From Brachyspira hampsonii 30446 (GTDB lineage: Bacteria > Spirochaetota > Brachyspiria > Brachyspirales > Brachyspiraceae): a DNA stretch of 64,000 bases. The position numbers and the translations under genes are program-made. The DNA is taken from NCBI RefSeq assembly GCF_000316195.1, contig NZ_JH994111.1, positions 1,247,470 to 1,311,469 of the forward strand, given 5' to 3'. The notes beneath the pieces were generated by a model that worked only from the letters and a program-made list of their open reading frames with translations, did no database searches and was not told the DNA's origin. Of the stretch, positions 8,851-17,115 are shown one piece after another. How positions within the stretch are numbered: the stretch's first letter is position 1; every line of letters begins with the position of its first letter.

Positions 8851-10524
8851 TTAATTATTGATACAGTTAGAAAAATGTAACAGTAATTTATAAAATATAC
8901 TATTGCTCCTTTTTATAGTTATTTTTATTCCTAAAAATTTTATAATTAAATAGCTATAATTATTATATATATAAAATATTTTATTTGAAAGTTTATTATA
9001 TTTTAAAGCTTCAAAATTTATATCTATTAATTTATTTTTAATATCAATTGATTCTAATTCCTTTTTATAAACTTTATCGTCTAAACTACAAGCTAAATAT
9101 TCATCTATAAAGTTAAAATAATTATTATAAGCTAAATCAACAATAATTAAATAATCATTATTATAAATCATTTTTATATTTTTTAAAGCTTCTTTTTTTA
9201 TTAATAAAGTATATAGCGGTATATAAATTTTCTCGTTCCATAAAAATACAATATTTTCAAATTGTTTCAAATTATCAAGTTTATATGTATTGTTATTTAA
9301 GTATTTCTTTTTATTATCCATTACTATATAATATTTACTATATGAAACATTAATATGAGGATTATTTTTAAAATCTTCTATTTGCATATTAAATTTATTT
9401 TCTAATAAAATATCTTTTGATCTTAGAAATTGTATAAAATCACCTTCAATAAAATTAAAAATATTTTCTTTTTCATTTGTAGGAATTATTTTGTATTTTA
9501 TATTTTTTAATAGAGTATCAATTTGGTTTATTATACAATTATCATCTGTAATAAATAAAATTTCTATATTAATATAGTTCTGTTTTAAAACAGAATCAAC
9601 GACATTTTCTAAATTACTTAAATCATTATCTATATAAATTACTATAGATATTTTATTATTATCATTGATATATTTTTTATTTTCTTCTAATAATATATTC
9701 TGTTCTTTATTTATGTAGTCTATTAAATTTGGAAAGTCTTTATGTATATTTTTCATAATTCTTAATACATTATATTTATTATAAAAAATATCTTTATAAT
9801 CATTTTTATCAAAACTAGAAAGTGCATTTATAAATATTTTTTCAGCTTCTGATACCATATATGCTTTTCTTGTTGCACTGTCTTGTTGCTGATGTAATCT
9901 ATACTGGGCTAAAACTTTTGGAATATATCTTATTTTATATTTATTCTTAAAAATTTTTAACCATAATTCATAATCTTGACAATATTTAAGTTCTTCATTA
10001 AAGAATGATACTTTATAAAAAATATCTTTTGGTATTAATAATGTACATCCATACAAATAGTACATTATAGCAGCATAAAGACCGTTATTTAGATATCTAT
10101 ATTCATTTTTTGAAGATATTTCAATTGCACTTATTAAATTATTATTTTCATCTATAAGCTCATATCCTGAATATATTATAGTATTCTTATCTTCAAGTTT
10201 ATTTAATTCATTAATTTGTTCTTCTATCTTAGTATTAATATATAAATCATCATGAGAAAGCCAAGAAATGTATTTTCCATTTGATTTCTTTATACCAAGA
10301 TTTAAAGCACTGGATACTCCTCCATTATCCTTATATATGTAAACAACTTTATTTGAAAAAGTTTTCACAATATTGGCAGTATTATCTGTGGAGCCATCAT
10401 CAACTACTATTATTTCTATATTTTTATAAGTTTGATTAAGAGCACTATTTATAGAATCTTTTATAAAGTTTTCACCATTGTAAACAGGTATTATTATTGA
10501 TATCAAGGGATTAAATTTTGTCAT
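8851..10524 (-). CDS. Family 2 glycosyltransferase with a second, degenerate GT-A-like half
   Basis: Residues 1-230 of this 557-residue protein form a clear GT2 domain: ISIIIPVYNGENFIKDSI, VVDDGSTDNT, NGKYISWLSHDD and YCQDYELWLKIF. A second stretch from about 288 (ISIVIYIDNDLSNLENVVDS, VLKQNYINIEILFITDDN) resembles another GT-A domain that has lost the DDGS motif, so it is probably a degenerate duplicate or acceptor-binding part. The C-terminus has FYIYNNYSYLIIKFLGIKITIK, matching the tails of the fusion protein and the methyltransferase. It transfers a sugar in assembly of a surface glycan; donor and acceptor are unknown. It is co-transcribed with its neighbours (28 bp to the next gene). Confidence 0.85.
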   Translation of the reverse strand: MTKFNPLISIIIPVYNGENFIKDSINSALNQTYKNIEIIVVDDGSTDNTANIVKTFSNKVVYIYKDNGGVSSALNLGIKKSNGKYISWLSHDDLYINTKIEEQINELNKLEDKNTIIYSGYELIDENNNLISAIEISSKNEYRYLNNGLYAAIMYYLYGCTLLIPKDIFYKVSFFNEELKYCQDYELWLKIFKNKYKIRYIPKVLAQYRLHQQQDSATRKAYMVSEAEKIFINALSSFDKNDYKDIFYNKYNVLRIMKNIHKDFPNLIDYINKEQNILLEENKKYINDNNKISIVIYIDNDLSNLENVVDSVLKQNYINIEILFITDDNCIINQIDTLLKNIKYKIIPTNEKENIFNFIEGDFIQFLRSKDILLENKFNMQIEDFKNNPHINVSYSKYYIVMDNKKKYLNNNTYKLDNLKQFENIVFLWNEKIYIPLYTLLIKKEALKNIKMIYNNDYLIIVDLAYNNYFNFIDEYLACSLDDKVYKKELESIDIKNKLIDINFEALKYNKLSNKIFYIYNNYSYLIIKFLGIKITIKRSNSIFYKLLLHFSNCINN

Positions 10525-10528
10525 AATA

Positions 10529-11170
10529 TTATACTCTTTTTTTTATCACAAAATTAAATTCTGAAGTATTCTTAGCATTTATATTAATAGAGAATATTAT
10601 AATGTTTGTGTAAAATATATACAATATTATAGAGAAGAGATAAGTTAGTAGTTTATTATTTATATCTTTTAGTTTTTTTTCTGTTTTTAAATAATAATTA
10701 TATAATTCATCATAAATATCTTTATATGTTTTAAGAAAATATAAAGATATTAGATATTTAATAATATTATTAGATAATATTATGTGTGTATAATATATAT
10801 ATATACTAGCTTTTTTTACTATATCTGATTTGAAAAAATTATCATATAAATTATGTTTAATTTTTTCATTTAATAGAGAATTATTATATATATTATTAGC
10901 TGCAATATAGAAAGAAACTTTTTTTTCTTCTAATCTTTCTGTTTTCCCTGTCAATAATGTACCTTTGTTTTGTTCATATCTATATATTATTTTATTATCA
11001 TTATATAAATTTATGGTTTCTTTACAATTACTATTAGAATAATAATCGATTACTATAGTTTTAAATTTAGTAAATGTATGATTTATAATACTATTTATAT
11101 ACATTTTTAAATATTTTTCTACATTATTGACATGTATAGTTATTAAAAATAAACAATTAATTTTGCCCAT
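10529..11170 (-). CDS. Decaying GT2-like protein, first gene of glycan operon
   Basis: The first 70 residues of this 213-residue product (CLFLITIHVNNVEKYLKMYI, SIINHTFTKFKTIVIDYYSN) align by eye with the start of a GT2 domain (VYNxxxYL...SI..QT...EIIVVDDGS), but the DDGS donor motif reads DYYS. The rest is very rich in I, N, Y and K and lacks the DxD, and the protein stops well short of a usual GT2 length. It is therefore probably a truncated, non-catalytic remnant that still has a good ribosome site (AAGG five bases before ATG) because it leads the operon. A short functional protein cannot be excluded. Confidence 0.5.
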   Translation of the reverse strand: MGKINCLFLITIHVNNVEKYLKMYINSIINHTFTKFKTIVIDYYSNSNCKETINLYNDNKIIYRYEQNKGTLLTGKTERLEEKKVSFYIAANNIYNNSLLNEKIKHNLYDNFFKSDIVKKASIYIYYTHIILSNNIIKYLISLYFLKTYKDIYDELYNYYLKTEKKLKDINNKLLTYLFSIILYIFYTNIIIFSININAKNTSEFNFVIKKRV

Positions 11171-11236
11171 ATAAACCTTGAGTTAAATAATTATAATTAG
11201 TAGAACTATAATATTAAAAATTCAGCTAATTAAGTT

Positions 11237-11264
11237 AGTATAACTTATAAAAGATAAAAGTCAA
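11237..11264 (-). promoter_or_regulatory. Promoter of the glycan operon
   Basis: On the minus strand TTGACT (11264-11259) is separated by 16 bp from TATACT (11242-11237). The predicted start lies about 60 bases before the first ATG at 11170. No operator-like palindrome is evident. Confidence 0.65.
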
Positions 11265-11630
11265 TAAGTAAACAATATATTTTATTTAATTATAAATATT
11301 TATAAAAATAAAATGATTCATGAGAAATTATTTTATTTTACTAATAATACTTCACATGAATACAGATTCTAATACTGCCACTCTATAGTAAAATTGAAAT
11401 AATAGTCAATACAATATAGAGCATATTAAAACTGATTATTTATTATTAATATATTATAATAATATAGAAAATTAGATGAATAAGTAATATTATTATAAAA
11501 ATAGCGGATTTTATTGCTTGATGCATACCAATAAAGAAATATAGTGATAATTTTATGTATAAATTTGCAAGACCAGACATAATTAATATATGTATATATT
11601 ACATATATTTTTATGATAATCCAAAACATA

Positions 11631-11677
11631 AAAAATACAACCTATGTGTAAATATAAATAGCATAGGCTGTATTTTT
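11631..11677. terminator. Bidirectional terminator-like hairpin
   Basis: AAAAATACA and CCTATG (11631-11646) pair with CATAGG and TGTATTTTT (11662-11677), leaving one unpaired base on each side. A and T runs flank both arms, so it could act on either strand. No recognisable gene ends here. The 620 bp between the glycan operon and metH otherwise holds only the operon promoter, AT-rich sequence and a weak metH promoter, which suggests a lost gene. Confidence 0.6.
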
Positions 11678-11722
11678 TATATAATACTATTTTATTATCA
11701 ATCAAAACTATAATATGGAAAC

Positions 11723-11751
11723 TTGTTATATTTGACTTTTTATATTAAAAT
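11723..11751 (+). promoter_or_regulatory. Possible metH promoter
   Basis: TTGTTA and TAAAAT are 17 bp apart, with the predicted start about 35 bases before the ribosome site of metH. A TTGACT at 11732 is also present but has no good -10 at the right distance. No cobalamin riboswitch-like conserved box was seen upstream of metH. Confidence 0.35.
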
Positions 11752-11793
11752 ATACGAAATGTATTTTTTATATAAGATATTGGAGCATAAGTA

Positions 11794-14409
11794 ATGAATA
11801 ATATAAAAGAAAAATTAAGTGAGCTTATAAAAGAACGGTATTTGATAATAGACGGAGCTACAGGTACAGAACTTCAAAAAAAAGACATAAAAAAAGAAGA
11901 TTGGATTATAAACGGCAATAATGTAGAAGGCTGTAATGAAATATTAAATATAACTGCTCCATATATAATGAAAGAAATACATACGGATTATTTAAATGCC
12001 AATGCCAATATAATAAAAACTAATAGTTTTGGGGCTATACCTTGGGTTTTAAGTGAATATGACATTGCAGATAAAACTTATGAATTAGCTAAAAAAGCTG
12101 CATTAATAGCTAATGAAGCTAGAGAAGAATATTTAAAAAATCCTAATTCTAAAGGGGATTTAAATAGAGATATTTTTATTGCTGGAAGTTTAGGACCTGG
12201 TGTAAAACTTCCTAGTTTAGGACAAATTACTTTTGATGAAATGTATAATGGATACATTGAAGCTGCAAGAGGATTAATAGAAGGAGGAGCAGACATAATA
12301 CTTCTTGAAACTGCTCAAGATGTTTTGCAGTTAAAGTCAGCTATAATTGCAGTTAATGATACAGCAGAAAAATTGAATAAAGAAATACCAATAATGGTTT
12401 CTGTAACAATAGAAAAAGAAGGCACAATGCTTTTAGGTACTGATATAGAAACAGCATATACTATACTTTCTAATTTGGATATATTTTCTATAGGTATGAA
12501 CTGCGGTACAGGTCCGGATATGGCATCAAGACATATAAAAAAACTTTCAGAAATATCATGTCTTCCTATATCAATACATACAAATGCAGGACTTCCAGAA
12601 AACAGAGATGGAAAAGCATATTATAGCATGACACCGGAAGAATTTGCAGATATTAATAGTAAGTTTTTTGAATTAGACGGACTTTCATTTATAGGAGGTT
12701 GCTGCGGTACTACTCCGCTCCATATAGAAGAGTTAGCAAAAAAAGTAAAAGGAGTAAAACCTAAAAAAACAGCATTGGAAAAACCAATACCTTATATCGC
12801 AAGTTTATTTAATACTGTAAGCATAAAACAAAATCCTGCACCTTTAATGATTGGTGAGAGAAGCAATGCTACAGGAAGTAAAATATTCAGAGAACTTATG
12901 ATTGCAGGTGATATGGACGGTATGCTTGATGTTGGTATAAAACAGGTAAAAGCTGGAAGCCATGCTATAGATGTCAATGCTGCTTGGGCTGGCAGAGATG
13001 AAGTAGAAGATATTACAAAAATTATTTCATCTTATGTTAAGCAAATTTCTCTGCCATTAGTTATTGATGCTATTAAACCTAATGTAATAGAGGCAGCTTT
13101 AAAAGTATACGGAGGAAAACCAATAATAAACTCTGCCAATATGGAACAGGGTGAGGAAAAATTTGATGCGATATGTTCTCTTGCCAAAAAATACGGTGCT
13201 TCTATTATGCTTCTTACAATAGATGAAAAATCAATGGCTTTCACATGCGAAGATAAATTGAAAATGGCTGAGAGAATGTATGAACGTGCTGTTAATGTTC
13301 ATAAAATACTTCCTCATGATATAATATTTGACCCTCTTACATTTACACTTGCAAGCGGTGATGAAAAAAGTTTTTTGGCTGGAGTTGAAACTCTTAATGC
13401 TATAAAAGAGTTATCAAAAAAATATCCTGAATGTTCTATAAGTTTGGGAGTATCTAATATATCTTTCGGGCTTAAAGAAGATGCTAGAAAAATAATGAAC
13501 TCTGTATTTTTATATGAAGCTATTAATCATGGACTCACTACTGCAATAGTTAATGTAGCTCAAATACTTCCATTGTCGAAAATAGATGAAAAAGAAATAG
13601 AATTAGCAAGAGAATTAATATATAACAAAAGCAACAGTAAAGAGCCTCTTATAAATTATATAAATCATTTCTCTGACAAAAAGGAAAAGAAAGAATTAAA
13701 TACTGAAGAAAATATAAAAAAACCTATAAGAGAAGCCATAAGAGATGCTATGCTTGACGGTGAGTGGAAAGATATGCAGGTTCTGCTTAATGAAGTAAAA
13801 GAAAACAGTGAAGAGTTCGGAGGAGAAAAGTTATTTGCTCAGGCTATAATAGATGAAATACTTCTTCCTACTATGGCGGATATTGGCGTAAAATTCGGAG
13901 AAGGTACTATACAGCTTCCTTTTGTTTTGGGTTCTGCTGAAGTTATGAAAAAGAGTGTTGACTTTTTATCAGAATTTTTGGAGAAAAAGAAACAGGAGAA
14001 AACAGCTAAAATAATACTTGGTACTGTTGCAGGAGATGTACATGATGTAGGTAAAAACTTAGTTGAAATCATTATAAAAAATAATGGATTTGAAACTGTT
14101 AATATTGGTACTAAAGTATCTATAGAAAAATTTTTAGAAGCCTATCATGAACATAATGCAGATTGTATAGGTATGTCTGGGCTTTTGGTAAAATCTACTG
14201 AAGTTATGAAAGATAATCTTGCATACATTAGAGATAAAGGATTAAAGATACCAATTCTGCTTGGAGGAGCTGCTTTAACTAAGGACTTTGTCGAAAATAT
14301 TTGCAAAAAAGTTTATGGAGATACTGCTAAAATATTTTATTGTAAAGACGGATTTGATGATATATTAGCAATAAAAGAAATAATAGCTGACAGAGATAAG
14401 GAAAAATAA
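11794..14409 (+). CDS. metH: Cobalamin-dependent methionine synthase without reactivation domain
   Basis: This enzyme transfers the methyl group of methyltetrahydrofolate to homocysteine through cobalamin. In 871 residues it holds a homocysteine-binding barrel (zinc ligands Cys237 in GMNCGTGP and Cys303/304 in GGCCGTT), a pterin-binding barrel (IGERSNATGSKIFREL, AGSHAIDVNAAW), the helical cap, and the cobalamin domain with GDVHDVG, whose His750 is the lower axial ligand. It ends after that domain. The roughly 300-residue SAM-binding reactivation domain of E. coli MetH (about 1,220 residues) is absent and is encoded separately at 15239-16051. GGAG lies eight bases before ATG. metF lies further on, on the opposite strand. 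Confidence 0.95.
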   Translation: MNNIKEKLSELIKERYLIIDGATGTELQKKDIKKEDWIINGNNVEGCNEILNITAPYIMKEIHTDYLNANANIIKTNSFGAIPWVLSEYDIADKTYELAKKAALIANEAREEYLKNPNSKGDLNRDIFIAGSLGPGVKLPSLGQITFDEMYNGYIEAARGLIEGGADIILLETAQDVLQLKSAIIAVNDTAEKLNKEIPIMVSVTIEKEGTMLLGTDIETAYTILSNLDIFSIGMNCGTGPDMASRHIKKLSEISCLPISIHTNAGLPENRDGKAYYSMTPEEFADINSKFFELDGLSFIGGCCGTTPLHIEELAKKVKGVKPKKTALEKPIPYIASLFNTVSIKQNPAPLMIGERSNATGSKIFRELMIAGDMDGMLDVGIKQVKAGSHAIDVNAAWAGRDEVEDITKIISSYVKQISLPLVIDAIKPNVIEAALKVYGGKPIINSANMEQGEEKFDAICSLAKKYGASIMLLTIDEKSMAFTCEDKLKMAERMYERAVNVHKILPHDIIFDPLTFTLASGDEKSFLAGVETLNAIKELSKKYPECSISLGVSNISFGLKEDARKIMNSVFLYEAINHGLTTAIVNVAQILPLSKIDEKEIELARELIYNKSNSKEPLINYINHFSDKKEKKELNTEENIKKPIREAIRDAMLDGEWKDMQVLLNEVKENSEEFGGEKLFAQAIIDEILLPTMADIGVKFGEGTIQLPFVLGSAEVMKKSVDFLSEFLEKKKQEKTAKIILGTVAGDVHDVGKNLVEIIIKNNGFETVNIGTKVSIEKFLEAYHEHNADCIGMSGLLVKSTEVMKDNLAYIRDKGLKIPILLGGAALTKDFVENICKKVYGDTAKIFYCKDGFDDILAIKEIIADRDKEK

Positions 14410-14526
14410 TTTATTACTAGTTTACAGTTTTAAAAGTTAATTATATAATTAATATTTTATTAGTAATAATAAAAAAGAAAGTGAATATAGTTATTAATTT
14501 TATTTTTATTATACAAGCGGCAAACA

Positions 14527-14665
14527 ATAAATAAAAGTGAGCCGAAGTCAGCTAGTGAGTTACTCGCTAGCTTATTATAGGCTGAGGAGACAAATTAGTA
14601 ATAAGAATAAAAAAGTAAGAACGAGCCTTCAAGCAAATTTATTTACTTGAAACTTTCGGTGAGTT
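14527..14665. repeat. Structured ~140-bp repeat, copy R1
   Basis: R1 begins AATAAATAAAAGTGAGCCGA and ends at CTTTCGGTGAGTT. It contains the hairpins GCTAGTGAGT/ACTCGCTAGC and CAAGCAAA/TTTACTTG (one mismatch), and the segments GACAAATTAGTAATAAGAAT and GAACGAGCC. Near-identical units follow at 14935 and 15073, all in the same orientation. It has no open frame of note and is less AT-rich than the surroundings. It may be a mobile or RNA-encoding repeat; I do not recognise a named family. Confidence 0.85.
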
Positions 14666-14688
14666 ATACCAATTAGGTAATGACAATA

Positions 14689-14932
14689 GACTTGTTTCAA
14701 AACTAAATTTATAAATTTTTAATTTAATATTTTTAAATTATAGTTGGGGCTTTGCCCAAAACCCCACTTCTTTTGTGACGCTGTCCGCCTTCGGTGTGGC
14801 ACAAAGAAGCAAAAAGACTGCATGTTTCCATACTAAAATACTAAATTATGCAACATGTAAAATATCATATTTATAATTTGAAAATTAAATAATTTTTATA
14901 ATTAATATTGTCAAGTAGTTTTGAAACAAGTA
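14689..14932. mobile_element. MITE copy 1 (TA-flanked, ACTTGTTTCAAAACTA inverted repeats)
   Basis: The 244-bp element begins GACTTGTTTCAAAACTA and ends with the inverted copy TAGTTTTGAAACAAGTA (one terminal mismatch). It is flanked by TA on both sides (14687-14688 and 14933-14934), as expected for a TA target duplication. The core is unusually G+C rich for the region, with CCCCACTTCTTTTGTGAC and CACAAAGAAGCAAAAAGACT forming an internal stem. It encodes no transposase. A homologous copy in opposite orientation lies at 31425-31646 and a short one at 55951-56024. It is inserted between R1 and R2. Confidence 0.85.
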
Positions 14933-14934
14933 TA

Positions 14935-15056
14935 ATAAATAAAAGTGAGCTGAAGCCAGCTAGTGAGTTTACTCGCTAGCCCTTTATAGTCTGAGGAGAC
15001 AAATTAGTAATAAGAATAAAAAAGCGAGAACGAGCCTTGAAACTTTCGGCGAGTTT
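14935..15056. repeat. Structured repeat, copy R2 (hairpin-deleted)
   Basis: R2 matches R1 and R3 closely, but the 19-base CAAGCAAATTTATTTGCTT hairpin present in them is precisely missing, so GAGCCTT runs directly into GAAACTTTCGGC. It starts immediately after the TA flanking the MITE. Confidence 0.85.
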
Positions 15057-15072
15057 GAACAAGTATGCAAAA

Positions 15073-15215
15073 TAACAAAAGTGAGCCGAAGCCAGCTAGT
15101 GAGTTTACTCGCTAGCTCTTTATAGGCTGAGGCGACAAATTAGCAATAATAATAAACAAAAGCGAGAACGAGCCTTCAAGCAAATTTATTTGCTTGAAAC
15201 TTTCGGCAAGTTCGA
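15073..15215. repeat. Structured repeat, copy R3, running up to the next gene
   Basis: R3 has both hairpins, GCTAGTGAGT/ACTCGCTAGC and a perfect CAAGCAAA/TTTGCTTG. Its right end lies about 20 bases before the ATG of the MetH activation gene at 15239. An ATG at 15194 inside the repeat is in frame with that gene but has no ribosome site and is not its start. Confidence 0.85.
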
Positions 15216-15238
15216 GCATAGCAACAAAGGAAAGAATT

Positions 15239-16051
15239 ATGCCAGAAATAAATCACAAAAATCATCAACATTATATAAATAAACCTCCTTTCTATGGAAG
15301 AAAAGTTTTTGAGTTTAATAAGGATATAGAAAAAGAAGCCTTTGATATGATTAATAAAATAAGGCTTTTTAGAGTTGGTTTCGGATATTCTGCTAGAAAT
15401 CAGGATATGGAAAAATATAATGAGATGATTAAAACAAAAGTAGAACCTAAATACGAAGAGATGAAAAATAATATCATAGAAAATAATTTAATCGAACCTG
15501 TAATGATTTACGGATTTTATAAGACGATTACGGAAAATGATAAACTTTATATATATGATGTTGATGATGAAACTAATCAATTAAAAGATGAAAAAATAGA
15601 AATACCTTTAGAGCGTATGGAAAAAGAGCCGTATAACTCTATAGTTGATTTCTTTGACAAAGAAGAAGATACTATAGGCTTTACTCTTGTAAGTCTTGGT
15701 ACTAAATATCATGAATTTTTAAAAGGACTTTATGATAATGATGATTATAAAGACTATTATTTTTATAATGCAATAGGAACAAATATTATAGAGAATTATG
15801 TTGATATACTTCAAACTAACATGGATAATTTACTTAATTTAAAAAATAATGGTAAAAGAAAACATGTAGGCTGCAGGTACTCTTTCGGATATAAAGCATT
15901 AACTAATATGTACGGCAACAGGATAATATTTAATCAGTTAAAACCTGAAGAGTTTAATGTTACTCTAACAGATAGCTATATGATGGATCCTGAAATAAGC
16001 ACCGCTGCTATAGTTTCATTTTGTGAGGATTCTTATTATTTTGCTAATTAA
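15239..16051 (+). CDS. Stand-alone methionine synthase reactivation (AdoMet-binding) domain protein
   Basis: The 270-residue protein matches the C-terminal activation domain of cobalamin-dependent methionine synthase, which uses SAM and an electron donor to remethylate oxidised cob(II)alamin. Recognisable parts are IRLFRVGFGYSAR, VMIYGFYKTITENDKLYIYD (compare VVGFFPAN...IEVYTD), SIVDFF...DTIGFTLVSLG, and CRYSFGYKALTN, where Arg213 and Tyr218 sit as in the SAM-binding RxxxGY of E. coli. The end, DSYYFAN, corresponds to the family's KYFA. It complements the truncated MetH encoded 830 bp upstream; Thermotoga is a known case of such a split. I take the ATG at 15239, which has AAAGGA seven bases before it; an in-frame ATG 45 bases earlier lies in a repeat. 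Confidence 0.85.
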   Translation: MPEINHKNHQHYINKPPFYGRKVFEFNKDIEKEAFDMINKIRLFRVGFGYSARNQDMEKYNEMIKTKVEPKYEEMKNNIIENNLIEPVMIYGFYKTITENDKLYIYDVDDETNQLKDEKIEIPLERMEKEPYNSIVDFFDKEEDTIGFTLVSLGTKYHEFLKGLYDNDDYKDYYFYNAIGTNIIENYVDILQTNMDNLLNLKNNGKRKHVGCRYSFGYKALTNMYGNRIIFNQLKPEEFNVTLTDSYMMDPEISTAAIVSFCEDSYYFAN

Positions 16052-16065
16052 TAGTTATTTAATTT

Positions 16066-16992
16066 TTAAATATTTTTAAGAAGCTCAACAACAAAATCAT
16101 AATTATTCATACTCATTATATGCATTTTTTTATGTTTTTTAATCATGCTGTTAAATAGGTTAGCTGATAATTCTACTGCAACTTTTTTCTCTTCTTCAGG
16201 AGATTTATCACTAGCCTCTTTTAATTTATTAAGCCAGATTTCTGGTATATAAGCACCAGCAAGTTTATAATATATAAAATATGCAGTTTTGTAGCTAAGT
16301 ACAGGAAAAAATCCTGGCACTAGTATAGGCTTTTCTTTTAGAGGAAGTTCATCTATCCATTTTAAGAAAAGTTCTAATCTTTCAGCTTCATATATAGGCT
16401 GAGTAAATATAGCTTTAACTCCTGAATTTGCTTTTTTAGCAAGTCTTAATTTCAATGTATCATTATTTTTAGCATAACTATTTATTACACAAAACGGATA
16501 TATATGTTTCAATGGCTCTTTAAAAGCAAACTCTCCAAGACTTTTTCCTTTATTTAAATCTTTTATTATATTTATTAATAATTGAGAATTACCTTCAAAT
16601 ACCGCTTTTGCCTGTTTTTGATTGCCGTTAGCTATAGCATCTCCCGTAACTGCAAGTACCATTCTTATATCAAAATAATTTGCACCTATTAAATCATTTT
16701 GTATAGCTATAGAGTTTCTGTCTCTCATAGTTTGAGTTGTTATGAATGGTTTATTATTATTTAATCTTTGCTGTAATTGCAATGCTGCTAGTATTGAAGA
16801 TATTTTTAAATTAGCAAATGGTGAATCTGTTACAACAAATGCATCTATATAATTTGATATGTCTGCCTTATTTATTTTTTCTTCTATGTACCCTAAATCA
16901 TATTTTGCCTGAGGTGATATTTCTAATGTGAATGTGTATTCATCTTTGTTTTCTAGCTTTTTTATAAAGTTTTCTACATTATTACTCATCAT
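16066..16992 (-). CDS. metF: 5,10-methylenetetrahydrofolate reductase family protein
   Basis: This FAD-dependent TIM-barrel enzyme (308 residues) supplies methyltetrahydrofolate to methionine synthase. Features seen are TFTLEISPQAKYDLGY at the first strand, AFVVTDSPFANLK, ITTQTMRDRN (the conserved region reads TCRDRN in many relatives), VLAVTGDAIANG, KANSGVKAIFTQPIYEAERL and KPILVPGFFPVLS. The MetF reading is strong, but the first 30 residues are shorter than in E. coli and the TxxxRD region is variant, so a MetF-like role with another electron donor is possible. It converges with the MetH activation gene with only 14 bp between stops. The start at 16992 has AGGAT five bases upstream. Confidence 0.85.
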   Translation of the reverse strand: MMSNNVENFIKKLENKDEYTFTLEISPQAKYDLGYIEEKINKADISNYIDAFVVTDSPFANLKISSILAALQLQQRLNNNKPFITTQTMRDRNSIAIQNDLIGANYFDIRMVLAVTGDAIANGNQKQAKAVFEGNSQLLINIIKDLNKGKSLGEFAFKEPLKHIYPFCVINSYAKNNDTLKLRLAKKANSGVKAIFTQPIYEAERLELFLKWIDELPLKEKPILVPGFFPVLSYKTAYFIYYKLAGAYIPEIWLNKLKEASDKSPEEEKKVAVELSANLFNSMIKKHKKMHIMSMNNYDFVVELLKNI

Positions 16993-17016
16993 ATATATCC
17001 TAAATATTATGTTAAT

Positions 17017-17044
17017 ATCCTACTAGAAAAACAAAAAAAGTCAA
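17017..17044 (-). promoter_or_regulatory. Promoter of metF
   Basis: On the minus strand TTGACT (17044-17039) and TAGGAT (17022-17017) are 16 bp apart, giving a start close to the metF ribosome site. It is divergent from the promoter at 17059. Confidence 0.45.
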
Positions 17045-17058
17045 ATAAAAAAATCATA

Positions 17059-17086
17059 TTGAAATAATATAAAAAAGTTATATATT
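17059..17086 (+). promoter_or_regulatory. Promoter of the MATE exporter gene
   Basis: TTGAAA and TATATT lie 16 bp apart, with the predicted start about 20 bases before the ATG at 17116 and AGGA in between. Confidence 0.5.
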
Positions 17087-17115
17087 ATTAAAAATTATAA
17101 TTTTTAGGACATATT

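Noticed and set aside
11426-11629. 67-codon minus-strand frame
   Set aside because: Composition is I/Y/N-rich AT noise with no ribosome site, and a terminator hairpin lies just upstream of it.
11640-11793. Cobalamin riboswitch ahead of metH
   Set aside because: No B12-box-like conserved sequence or suitable multi-stem leader was found; the leader seems too short.
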